DNA of 64,000 nucleotides from Circinella umbellata (taxonomy: Eukaryota > Mucoromycota > Mucoromycetes > Mucorales > Lichtheimiaceae): NCBI GenBank assembly GCA_025093555.1, contig JAIWNF010000009.1, positions 248,001 through 312,000 of the forward strand, read 5' to 3'. Positions 54,506-64,000 of this stretch are shown one piece after another. Position 1 is the first letter of the stretch, and the number at the start of each line of letters is the position of its first letter. The notes beneath the pieces are model-generated. The model worked only from the letters and a program-made list of their open reading frames with translations, made no database searches and was not told the DNA's origin. The position numbers and the translations under genes are program-made.

Positions 54506-55832
54506 CTAAGCTAAATAATGAGCAGGAAGAGATGTATAGCCCTCTTCTAAATATGTAATCTCTTCGTTAGACAGCTCAAGATACAAAGCATCAATTGCGT
54601 CTTGAAGATGCTCTTCCTTGCCGACACCTACAATTGGAGACGTTACATAAGACTTGCTAAAAGTCCAAGCTAGTGATACCTATTAAAGTACAAGTATATT
54701 GATGTTTATAACAGCATCGTTAGTTTCAATGTAGATATACATGTGCAATTTATGATTAGTACCTGAGCAGGCTTGACATTTTTCTTTAACGCAAGTTCAT
54801 CCACACGTTCAATAATAGTCTTATTATAAACATGTTCCCCAAACAAAGCGTTTGTCTCTTTGCTACGAATAGTATCTCTTTGTTTTCCACCACCAGTAAG
54901 AAGACCCATTGCCAAAGGAGAGTATGGAATTTGTGCAATTTTTTGATCCACGCAATAAGGAATCATTTCCCGTTCTTCTTCTCTATACAACAAGTTGTAA
55001 AAATTTGACATACTAACAAATGGAGTCCAGCCATGTTTTTCTGCTACATTATTTGCCTTTTGAAATTGCCAGGCTGGCATGGAGCTTGCACCAATATATC
55101 GCACCTTGCCCGATTTAATAAGATCATGAAGTGCTTCCATAGTTTCTTCCAATGTTGTATTCTACAATATAAAGATGGTCAACGTTTTTATTAAAATATA
55201 TAGTATGTTTGATACATATTGTATAATAATATATATCATACTTAGATATAATAGTAAATAATAAATCTTACAGGATCTAATCGATGAATTTGTAAAAGAT
55301 CAATATAATCTAATTGTAGTCGTTCCAAACATCTTTGAACGCCGTCCATAATATGCTTACGAGATAAGCCCCATTCATTGACAAAGCGACCGTCATAACT
55401 GTTTTCAATCAATTGCTTTTTTGAAGGAGCAAATTCATTCACCGTTGGCATGACAGGGAAGAAAAGTTTCGTAGCAACAACAATTCGACCCCGAGACATG
55501 TTATGTTGAATAATAGCTTTTCCAAGAACACGCTCACTCTCTCCATTTGAATACATATTGGCAGTGTCAAAAAAATTAACACCAGCATCATAAGCTTTTC
55601 CTAGCAAATGGATTGATTCTTTTTCATCTTTTATCCAATTCAAGGCTTCCGATGAACCATATGACATGCAACCAAGACATATACGTGAGACCTAAGATTA
55701 ACATAGATATAATGCTCTGTCGCGTCAAAATAAAGGTTTTGTTTCAATAATTTTTTTTTTCATGATATATGATAATCTAACCTTCATCCCAGTATTACCA
55801 AATCGAACGTATTGCATTTTATTACTTTGCAT
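54506..55832 (-). CDS. aldo-keto reductase
   Basis: Four exons (55782-55832, 55272-55691, 54763-55161, 54506-54679) join in phase to 347 residues, the usual length of yeast/fungal NADP(H)-dependent AKRs of the Yakc/versiconal-reductase-like group. The catalytic tetrad is present: Asp59, Tyr64 (DTANMYS), Lys92 (VATKLFF) and His153 (LLQIHRLDP). Conserved stretches include GVNFFDTANMYSNGESE and YIDLLQIHRLDP, with the cofactor end VSLAWTFSKSYVTSPIVGVG. It would reduce carbonyls in the cytosol; the substrate is unknown. Two in-frame Met codons are possible starts (55832 and 55817, before QYVRFGNTGMK). The shorter is closer to the family norm; the first is reported. The gene starts 227 bases downstream of the MAP-kinase stop on the same strand. 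Confidence 0.92.
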
Positions 55833-56059
55833 TATGAAATTGTAAAAAAAAAACGAGAATAGTCAAAAACAAGCAAAAAATAGGGACAAAGGAAAAACGA
55901 GACACCAGGTGAAATAAAAAGGTAGAACAAAAAAAAAACAAGTGCGCACGACAAGGAGTAGATTTATAGATTATATAAAGAGCCGGATGTAGGACAAGGT
56001 TTAAGGGGTGTGTTGGATGCGCGTGCGATTCAATTTTTAGAGTTGCCATTGACACATTA

Positions 56060-57917
56060 TCACCAATCACGACTAAGATGCCGTTCTAATGCTTGAACAT
56101 CCATATTGGATGGACCGACCAATCGGCGCCTGTATTCCACTCGTATACTGTCATCACTATCCATCAATTTGAAATCTTCTTCATCCATATCTTCTGGTTC
56201 ACCCACAAATCGATCCGATTCTACAATCATGCCTTGTCCAGTTGCTGTGTCCTGCACAGCAATATCGCGGCCTTCTTGAACCGCTGCTACTGCATTCATA
56301 TGAGCTTCTGCGGCGGATTGCGAAATAGGTGTCGAAATAGAGCTACCTGTATAGCGTCGTCGTGGACCAGAACCAACCACTGGATCATAATGGTCGGCTG
56401 TTGTTGACATTAAGCTATCCATTGTACTTGAAGTCGACGGTACTCGTAAGCTAGACTGTCGGAATTGCTCTTTGCATCCTTTCGATCGTAGCACTTCTTC
56501 TATGATATGTCGTCGTAATTCATGTTCATCTTGGATATATTCAAAACTTTCAAAATCGAATGTTTCCGCTGAATCAATTTCTTCCCCTGGATCACGCATT
56601 TGTTCCACAAAGGGATGATCTAATCCTTCATCCGCAGTTATTCGTTTCGCTGGGTCCAAATGTAATAATTGTTTTAATAGATCAATTCCTTCAGGAGTAC
56701 ATGTTGGAAATTGTGCCGAAAAGTCAATAGGTTCTTTGGGTGGTGGTTGACCATCTCCATCACGTAGATTCTTGATATATTCAATAACTGATTGAGAAGT
56801 GGTTTCGTCCCAAAAGGATGTATCTTCCGGAAGACCTAAAATACCCACAATTTTATGCAATTGATCGACATAGTCTGTGCCCTTAAATAATACCTTTCGA
56901 CCCAAAAGTTCAGCAAAAATACATCCAACAGACCATAAATCAACTACAATATATTTTTTATTTAGTTTTTCCTCAAAAGTGGAATATAATGTCCGAATTA
57001 ATAAAAAGAGAAAACAACTTACTTGACTTATCGTAGGTATTATTACTCATCATAATCTCTGGAGCACGATACCAACGTGTCACAACATAATGTGTCATGT
57101 GCATTCCTTCCAATTGTGCAGATACCTTGGAATATCCGCGAGCCATGCCAAAGTCACAAATTCGTAAATCACAATTTTGATTGACGAGGATGTTGGCTAT
57201 TATATATAACATAATAATCATTTAGCATAAAGTCATCCTTCTCCTCCTTTACTCTTTTCTCTCTTTATGATTCCTTATTATCCCATATGTACCGGGTTTC
57301 AAATCACGATGTAATACCTAAAAAACAAAAAGGAGTATGCTAGTGTAAGTTCGGCAATACGTAATACAACAATAAATACTGAAATAGCTTACGTTTGCAC
57401 TATGAATAAACTTTAATCCAGTAAATATTTGATACATAAACCATTGGTAGTGAACTGGTTCAAGTTGAAGTCGTGAATGAATAATATCTGCCATTGTTGT
57501 ATCACAGCAATCTTGAATTAAGTATACTTCGTTAAAATTGTTATAATCGACAATATCCATGGCTCTCAAGTTGATGATGCGTGGATGTCCGTTGAAATGT
57601 TGTAGCAGTTTAATTTCTCGTAAACATCGCTTTGTGATAAGTTTTTTATCGAATATACGAAAACATTTCTTGATTGCAACCACTATATAATATAAAATTT
57701 GAGTACATCGTTACATAAAAAAAGGGGATGGGAGGAGTCGAGATTTGAGAATATTCTGCTTTTTTCTACCTTCATTCGAATCAAGTTCTATAGCACTACA
57801 TACAGTTCCATACGACCCTGAACCAACTTTACGAATAATTTTATAATTTCGTTCAATAGTGAACAGCTCACGGCCTCCTTCAAGCTCTACAGCATAGTGA
57901 GTGTCTGCGATCGTCAT
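56060..57917 (-). CDS. MAP kinase, Slt2/Mpk1 type, with a T-H-Y activation motif
   Basis: Five exons (57770-57917, 57393-57682, 57293-57317, 57023-57196, 56060-56943) join in phase to 506 residues. Kinase landmarks are [11 protein letters not shown] (glycine loop), VVAIKKC (Lys), [14 protein letters not shown] (catalytic loop, Asp151), [10 protein letters not shown] (metal loop) and [11 protein letters not shown]. The dual-phosphorylation motif, normally Thr-Glu-Tyr in this family, reads Thr189-His190-Tyr191 (codons at 57087-57095). The C-terminal side ([40 protein letters not shown]) fits Slt2/Pmk1 of the cell-wall-integrity pathway, followed by a ~150-residue acidic/Ser-rich tail. Role inferred: cell-wall stress signalling. 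The third exon is only 25 nt but completes the catalytic loop in phase. The ATG at 57917 is the first in frame. Confidence 0.93.
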
Positions 57918-58261
57918 TGGCAAAAGGGAATCAGCGCGAAAAGAGGATATCGGGGTTCAGTAGAAAAACCTGTTTGTGGAACACTTGCATCCAAGCTGTT
58001 TAAAAAACTTATTTTTGGCTCTGGATCAAGTAGTATTTATATAAAATCAGTTTTCTTTTCATATAAAACAAACTAAACCTCAAAGGAAGGGTGACCATTT
58101 GCTGTTGCTGATACGAAATAACAGTGATAGTAATAAAAATACTTTAATAGTTTATTAGAAGAAGAAAAAGAGTTATAATAATAATTATATAATATAAATA
58201 TGTATATGAATTTATAAGTAAAAAAATAAAAAAATAAAGCGTGGTAATTCAAGAGTAGATA
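57918..58261. other. intergenic, MAP-kinase promoter and IQGAP 3' flank
   Basis: Only ~340 bases separate the MAP kinase start from the last IQGAP coding exon, both on the minus strand. The right part is A/T-rich and should contain the IQGAP polyadenylation site. Nothing else was recognised. Confidence 0.5.
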
Positions 58262-61200
58262 TTACGCATAAAATCTATACAAAAAAATTGAATTAACCTC
58301 ATGTTTTTTGGTATTCTATATGTTACTCTTGTTTTTTTTTTGAAAAATAAATAAATAAAAAAGACTTACTTTTTGCTAATTAAATATATCAGCAGATTAA
58401 CGTTCACTTTTACCATACCATCTAAAACATCCATTGTTTGAGCCCCTTCAAATTGGGTTTGTAACAAGTTTTCATAGGGCATATCAACTTGCATTGAAGG
58501 AATACCCCAACGTGAATATGTGCCTTCAATGGATATGATATTCACTTGATCCATCGATAAAATGATAGAAATTTTGTCATAATCCTTTGGTTCAATCTTG
58601 TTCACATCTACCAAAATACCCCGCTCATATAGCTGTTTTCCGCTATATTTGTATGATCCAAACTTGGGCTCACGACCTTCTTTTCGTAGTCGTCGTACAT
58701 GGAAATATTGTCGAGTGAATGGTAACCCATAGCGAGGTCGTTCTCCACGCTTCTTGGCCATGTTTTGCATACAAATATTTAAATAATCTTCATATTTTTT
58801 TCGTTGTTCCGCTAAATAATGTTGCTTCTTCTTGACATGTACTAGTGTCTGTCGCACTCTACTTAATTCTCCGTCTCGTTGAATCCGCCGTTGGTTTTTT
58901 CCAGTAATATCCCGTGCAATCATATTGATAACTTGTTGATACCCATCTTCTGCGGATAAAACACCGCTCTTTGCAAGGTAAAACAATAATCGGCTTGTTA
59001 CTACCTTTAACTGATGAAATCCAAGGCTATATTTATATTTAAACAATGAAGAATTATTATAATTAGCCATGTCGATCTTTTTTTCATATCCAGTTTTTTT
59101 TAACGGGAGATGAAAGCTTTTAAAGTTTTTAACGACAGCAATAATAGTGATTTACCTCTGCAGATCCAAAGGAGGATCCGATTGACTTAGCTTAACATAT
59201 CGCCGTTTTACCATAATAGAATCCCCTCCTTCATCATGCTCTTGATGATCGTCGCTAAACTCTGTCACTTTTAGCGATTTCCAAGCATCTTCGTGCTCAG
59301 GTGAGACAGGTGCTTCAAGTATCGATTTCAGTGACTCCCCACTTTGAATTTTGATAGTATAAATAACAAGACGCTTGGAATCAACTAATAACTGTTGCTG
59401 TCGAGCAGCTGGATCCATGGGAATATTATTAGAAGGATGGCTGAGCGTCAAACAAAGTATCGAATCCTGTAATTCAAGTGATGAATTAAAAGGAGAAGGG
59501 CCTAATTCTTGAATAATGGATCGAAGGGGCCCTGTTTTTCGTAGTTCGAGATCATCCATGTTTTGTTCAATGGCGTAATGCAGGTGAAATAATTCGTAAG
59601 GTGAAATATAAACTCTTGGTTTATGTGTACTGATTTGATCGTTCATTTCATGCATATCAAAATAAGTCTCAGGTTCTTCAACATTCGTTACTATTAGGCA
59701 TTATGTATGAACATTAGCAAAACATTGAATAAAATAAAAAATAGTTTTGATAATATTCTTACATTCCATAAACCAATTTGCAAATTCTCGAGAAGCTTTT
59801 TTAACAAAATCGTTTAGAGGCGCAAGGAAAATATCATTGCTATCAAATTCTTGACCACTTGAAATTTGTTGCAACATTTTTGCAACCTGTAGTACAAAAA
59901 AAAGTCATATAAACTGTCATTAGTACCAAAGATACTAAAACATTAAGAAGTTATAAAGAGTGTACCTCTGCTAAATTCTTGCGTTGTAAAGGAAGTACAA
60001 TGGCATCGATTACTTCGTATTGTTCAGGTGCACTATGTATACAATAAAACGAACTTATTAATAAGCTAACCGTATTATCAAACCTACTCTTCCCTCTTAT
60101 GCTGGTTTTTAAAAACACCACTTACACAATAGCCGGATTAAGATATCGATAGTAGATAAAATTACCAATAATTCGAACGATACTTTCTTCAGGTTCATTT
60201 GGGAATGCTTCTTCCATTGCTAAACGAAGTTTACGTGCAATAATGCGGATTCCATACGGTACATCATCTACCGTGGCTGTGATAGCTTGAAGAAAATGAG
60301 TAGTCTTTTCTCTCAAATGACGTAAATGCCTAACAAACGTATCGCGCACTTCATCATCTTGTAAAGCATCTTGAACGGTTGCTGAATGTTTGCGTTCTGA
60401 AGGTCGACCAGTCTTGGACTCTTCTTCATTAATTGCTTTGTGATAAATTGCAATAGGATCTGTTTCAAGATCTAAATATTCGTCTTTCACAATACTATTG
60501 ACTAGTGGACTCAATAATTTACGGAAAAATAAGCGTTCTTTGGCCCCTCTATTTTAATTATATTGGTAGATACGATAAAAAGTTAGTACATCGTTCAAAG
60601 CTCTTTTTTTGTTATTAATAAAAAATAGCTCTACTTGCCTGTTAGTTTGAACAACAAGTTTCATGAATGCATAATTACTGCGCATGAATTCTTGTGTGCT
60701 TCCAACATATGCCATTTCTTCGTCAATGCAGCACTGTATTATAAGTATTTTATTAGTCAATGGGTATTTTAAGTCAGATAGAGAATATATGTTATAATTT
60801 TTTATACATACCTTGCAAAGATTAATTAACAAATATTCTTCTCGAGCATTTGTGGCGTAACCAAATAAAGTAACCACCGTCGATTCAATCAATCTGGTGT
60901 TAACACCTGATCCAAGATCACCACGTCCTGTCATCGATAAAAGTCGTGCAAGATAACAAGGTTCAGTTTGTAATAAGTATGCGAGTTTTTGATATAAATC
61001 CAATCGTTTACGGCTTTCCTTATCAATGCCTCGTAGAGAATATGGATTACTGTTGAGACTGGTTGCTGCAAGCTCAGACATTAGACGATGCTGTTGTTTC
61101 TTCTTAAAAGCACCAGTAGTCTTGACCACTTCATCAATAGTGATCGCGTTGCGAAGGAACAAACCAATTTGTATATCAAATCCATTGACATGAGCATCCG

Positions 61201-63470
61201 TCTGAGTGTTTTCACGAATACGTTGGATTACATTTTGACGCATATCTTCCAAGGCTTTAAAATAATTGCGAAAATATGTGAATACATATCTTTTATTGAA
61301 TTTGATTGTATCTTTATAAATTAAAAATACTAAATGATTGAGACTTACCAAGTTCTCGATCAAAGTCAAGATCACTGTCATCAAGTAAATGAATAAAGTT
61401 TTTAACTGTACCAATGGATGGATTGCTATCAGTAGCTAAATAAATAAATAAAAAAGCAAGTTTATTAGTAGGCTGGATGGAAACAAAGCAAGTTAGATAA
61501 TATAGCAATTACAGATAACAAAAAAAAAATAGATATATTTACTTAATTTTTTATAAGCATCCCCCACAAGTTTATTCTTTACGAAATTCTGGATTTGAAC
61601 TATTTTATCCACATTCGAATTGTAATGAGCCAATGTTTTTTGATACTTCATTCTTGCAAGATATCCACGAACCCCCGTTTGTAACTTTATTATTTAAATA
61701 AATTATTATTTTTGTTAATTCTTTTTTTTCTTTGTTCAAATAGATTATTATTGTAACACTGGTTTCTTTTAATTAATCTTTACCTGAAGGACCCAATCCT
61801 CGGAACTTTCAAAAGTGATTTTTTTCTCTTCAAAGTCACGGCGTAATAACATACCGCGTGCCTGAGCTTGAACACGAGATAAATTGGATACAAATAAAGT
61901 GGATTGACGTACTTGCTGCTGCATTTCTTTATATTCTCGTCGTGCCAACCATGTGCGTGCGATTGATTGACAAATTTTGAGCTTTTCCATGTTTTTCGGG
62001 TTGCTGGTGAAATAAGTTTCAAGTCCTAAATGTACATGGATAAATATATGAATTAATATTCTTAGATTTTTCAGCCCACCTCAGTGTTTAATATACTAAC
62101 GTTGTATAGGCGTCATCTCATCGTCAATAGTAGTGGTACTGCTTGTATTATCGTTATCCACATCACTCTCTTCATCCTCTTCAATAATGAGATCTGGTGT
62201 TGTGGGACTAATAAGAGTATAATCACCACAATCTTCATTTAATTCTTTACGTAACGAGAAACCAACACCTTTAAAGTCGGGCATTGTCAAACTGGATGAA
62301 TCCAGTACGCGTTGTGTTGCAGTTAATTCTTCGTCTATTTTTTTTGTGGTTGTTATAGTACAAAAGTATTAATAATGAGCCGATTTCATTTTGTCTTCTT
62401 TTTTTTTCTTGTGTGAACCTTTGTAAATTATATGTGTACTTACACGTGAATTGCAGGGTACCAATAAGATTTTTGATATTTGGAGCAATATTACGTCTTG
62501 CCAACAAATGACTATAATCCCCGGTCAAAAAAAAAGAGCGAGAGCTGTTTAATTGAAGAATACAATGAAGTATAAAAGAGAAGTAGTGGTAATTTCTTTT
62601 ACCTGAGAGCATGAATACAATAAATGACTTTAGGGATATTCTTCTTTTCATAAAGATCCGTAGTTTCAAATAAAAAGATCTGTGGAAGTCGTACGACTTC
62701 TAATGCATCGAAAAAGTAGTTAATGTTATCAGAATGACGGTATTGTAGTTTTCTGGTGTCCTGTGCAGAATGAATAATATATTTTAGATGTTTCATTTTT
62801 CCATCCATTCATGTTTTGCTTATAGGGAAGAATAGCTTACTCGAAAAATCTTTTTAACAACACCTTCGGTAAACCAAGCAGCGAGTTCAGCTAAAATAAT
62901 GCCATTTCGCATTGATTCTTCAAGTTCAGTGATAGGATCAATTTCTACTTGAAGACAATCTTCAATCCATCTAAAAATAAAATTTGTTGTTACTAACAAT
63001 GAGATGATGATAATAAATAACAATAAGAACTGCAGTAAATGGATGACAATATGTACTCTTTAGCTTCACCAATATGGCACAAATATTCATAGGCCTGAAT
63101 ATTAACACGTTTTTTGTCCATCCATCGATAATTTGCGATGCCATCATCTTTTTGTAAACGAATGCGTCCTATGAAATTTTAACGATACGTGGTTATTTTA
63201 CATGATACTCAATTTATCATCCATACTTTCATAATATACCTTGCATTCCTATAGTAAAATATCGTATTTATTTTTTTTATAAGTAAACATAATGATTTCT
63301 ACGGGCAGTAAAGAAAGAAAAAGAAAAAAAGACAATGATTTTTTTCCGATATTATTTCATACCAGCAACATCTTCGGCGCCGTCAGTGATTGTAGGGATA
63401 TGAAGATTCGATAATCCATTTCTTCCAGCAATATTTGTAAGTTCTTTTAGAGGTGTATTATTTGCCATAG
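58262..63470 (-). CDS. IQG1: IQGAP-family Ras-GAP-related scaffold (Rng2/Iqg1)
   Basis: About 1210 residues over 17 exons: 63363-63470 (tentative), 63057-63168, 62841-62970, 62603-62760, 62444-62511, 62101-62334, 61784-62025, 61543-61684, 61349-61435, 60812-61254, 60639-60733, 60126-60548, 59966-60032, 59763-59886, 59156-59690, 58370-59026 and 58262-58274. A calponin-homology domain (AYEYLCHIGEAKEWIEDCLQ, LEESMRNGIILAELAAWFTE, YRHSDNINYFF) is followed by a few IQ motifs (SIARTWLARREYKEM, RVQAQARGMLLRRDF, GVRGYLARMKY), the Ras-GAP-related domain (LARLLSMTGRGD, NRGAKERLFFRKLLSP, YRYLNPAIV) and the C-terminal RGCT region (KVNVNLLIYLISKKFYA). It organises actin and the cytokinetic ring; GAP activity is usually lost. 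The intron after 60639 uses a GC donor. The tentative first exon does not join in frame (see findings). Confidence 0.92.
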
Positions 63471-64000
63471 TATTTTTTTTTCAGGGACACATAAAACAAA
63501 AGAAGTGATATATAAAAAAGAGAAAAAGGAAAAGGGGTGAAGAGAGGGCAATTGTTATTGTTAAGTGTTTTGAAATATTAAAATAAAAAAGATTATACCG
63601 AATATGGATATACGGTAAACAAAAAAACTAAATGCGTGTTTTTGTTGTTTATTTTCATGTCGTCTAACTTGCATTCCTGAATATGTAGATATATTTATAT
63701 ACCTTCTTTTATTATCTTCTTACACAGTTTATGTTGTTGCCATAGTACAAAATTGCATAACATATATAAGTATATCACTCAAAATACATAACGATGCATA
63801 ATAAAAGAAGTTACTATGTACAACTAGGATGGTAACCACGATAAGTGATGTTTATACATTTCTGTTTATACCTCAACATCAATTGTTTTTCTATATTCCA
63901 TATCGGTTTTTTTTTTTTTGCAGGTCAGGTGTGGATTCCCTACTTTTTCCTCTTTCTGGATTTTTATGACATAAACAAGTCTTATTTATAAATTTTCCGT
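63471..64000. other. right end of the window, IQGAP upstream region
   Basis: Upstream of the IQGAP start on the minus strand, so it should contain the promoter and leader. It is A/G-rich near the start codon and AT-rich beyond. No further coding sequence was recognised before the window ends. Confidence 0.5.

Overview
The window is nuclear DNA of a filamentous fungus, most likely an early-diverging one (Mucoromycota, probably Mucorales). It is AT-rich and full of A/T homopolymers. Genes are cut by many short GT-AG introns, and proteins carry long Gln, Asn, His and Ser tracts. The gene set includes a ferritin (a family reported from zygomycetes but generally absent from Dikarya), a TPR/F-box-type pseudogene, a Cyp33-type RRM protein and a YAK1 kinase. 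No bacterial, viral, CRISPR, rRNA or tRNA feature was found. All gene models were spliced by hand: exons were joined at GT-AG sites (one GC-AG) and reading phase was checked across every junction.

Layout, left to right. 1-2.0 kb: gene-poor, with a degenerate ~23-bp tandem array. 2.0-3.8 kb (-): vacuolar-type amino-acid transporter. 4.8-5.8 kb (-): orphan disordered protein with an internal duplication. 7.5-8.3 kb (+): RRM-only relative of Cyp33/PPIE. 10.3-10.8 kb (-): DUF1279 mitochondrial membrane protein. 11.8-13.2 kb (-): C2H2 transcription factor. 15.3-16.0 kb (-): MAPEG membrane protein. 17.0-19.3 kb (+): decayed TPR/F-box gene. 20.0-21.7 kb (-): Erf2-like DHHC palmitoyltransferase. 23.2-25.3 kb (-): Golgi-type fucosyltransferase-like protein. 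26.1-27.1 kb (+): ferritin. 27.7-31.4 kb (-): AAA-ATPase AFG2/DRG1. 31.9-35.9 kb (+): YAK1/DYRK kinase. 36.8-37.7 kb (+): mitoribosomal uS10m. 38.3-41.4 kb (+): GID1/RanBP9-like SPRY-LisH-CTLH protein. 41.7-42.1 kb (-): small Gag1-clamp-like protein. 42.4-45.4 kb (+): intronless PPR protein. 45.4-48.0 kb: long gene-poor stretch. 48.0-48.9 kb (+): EAF7/MRGBP. 49.2-50.8 kb (+): delta-12 desaturase. 51.3-53.6 kb (+): tubulin cofactor E. 54.5-55.8 kb (-): aldo-keto reductase. 56.1-57.9 kb (-): Slt2-type MAP kinase. 58.3-63.5 kb (-): IQGAP.

The genes are independent eukaryotic transcription units, not a pathway cluster. Several belong to connected processes: growth control and the cell cortex (YAK1, Slt2-type MAPK, IQGAP, Erf2), protein turnover (GID1, AFG2), mitochondrial translation (uS10m, PPR) and membrane lipid or redox work (desaturase, MAPEG, AKR). 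Three divergent pairs share intergenic promoters: fucosyltransferase/ferritin, AFG2/YAK1 and clamp-like/PPR.

The observations most worth a second look are: a MAP kinase whose activation-loop dual-phosphorylation motif reads T-H-Y instead of T-E-Y; the frameshifted TPR/F-box relic; the RRM-only Cyp33 relative; the ~23-bp spaced array near the left end; a short motif recurring in several intergenic gaps; and the IQGAP gene structure (GC-AG intron, 13-nt last coding exon, apparent one-base frame problem in the first exon). I did not find a clear new multi-gene system.
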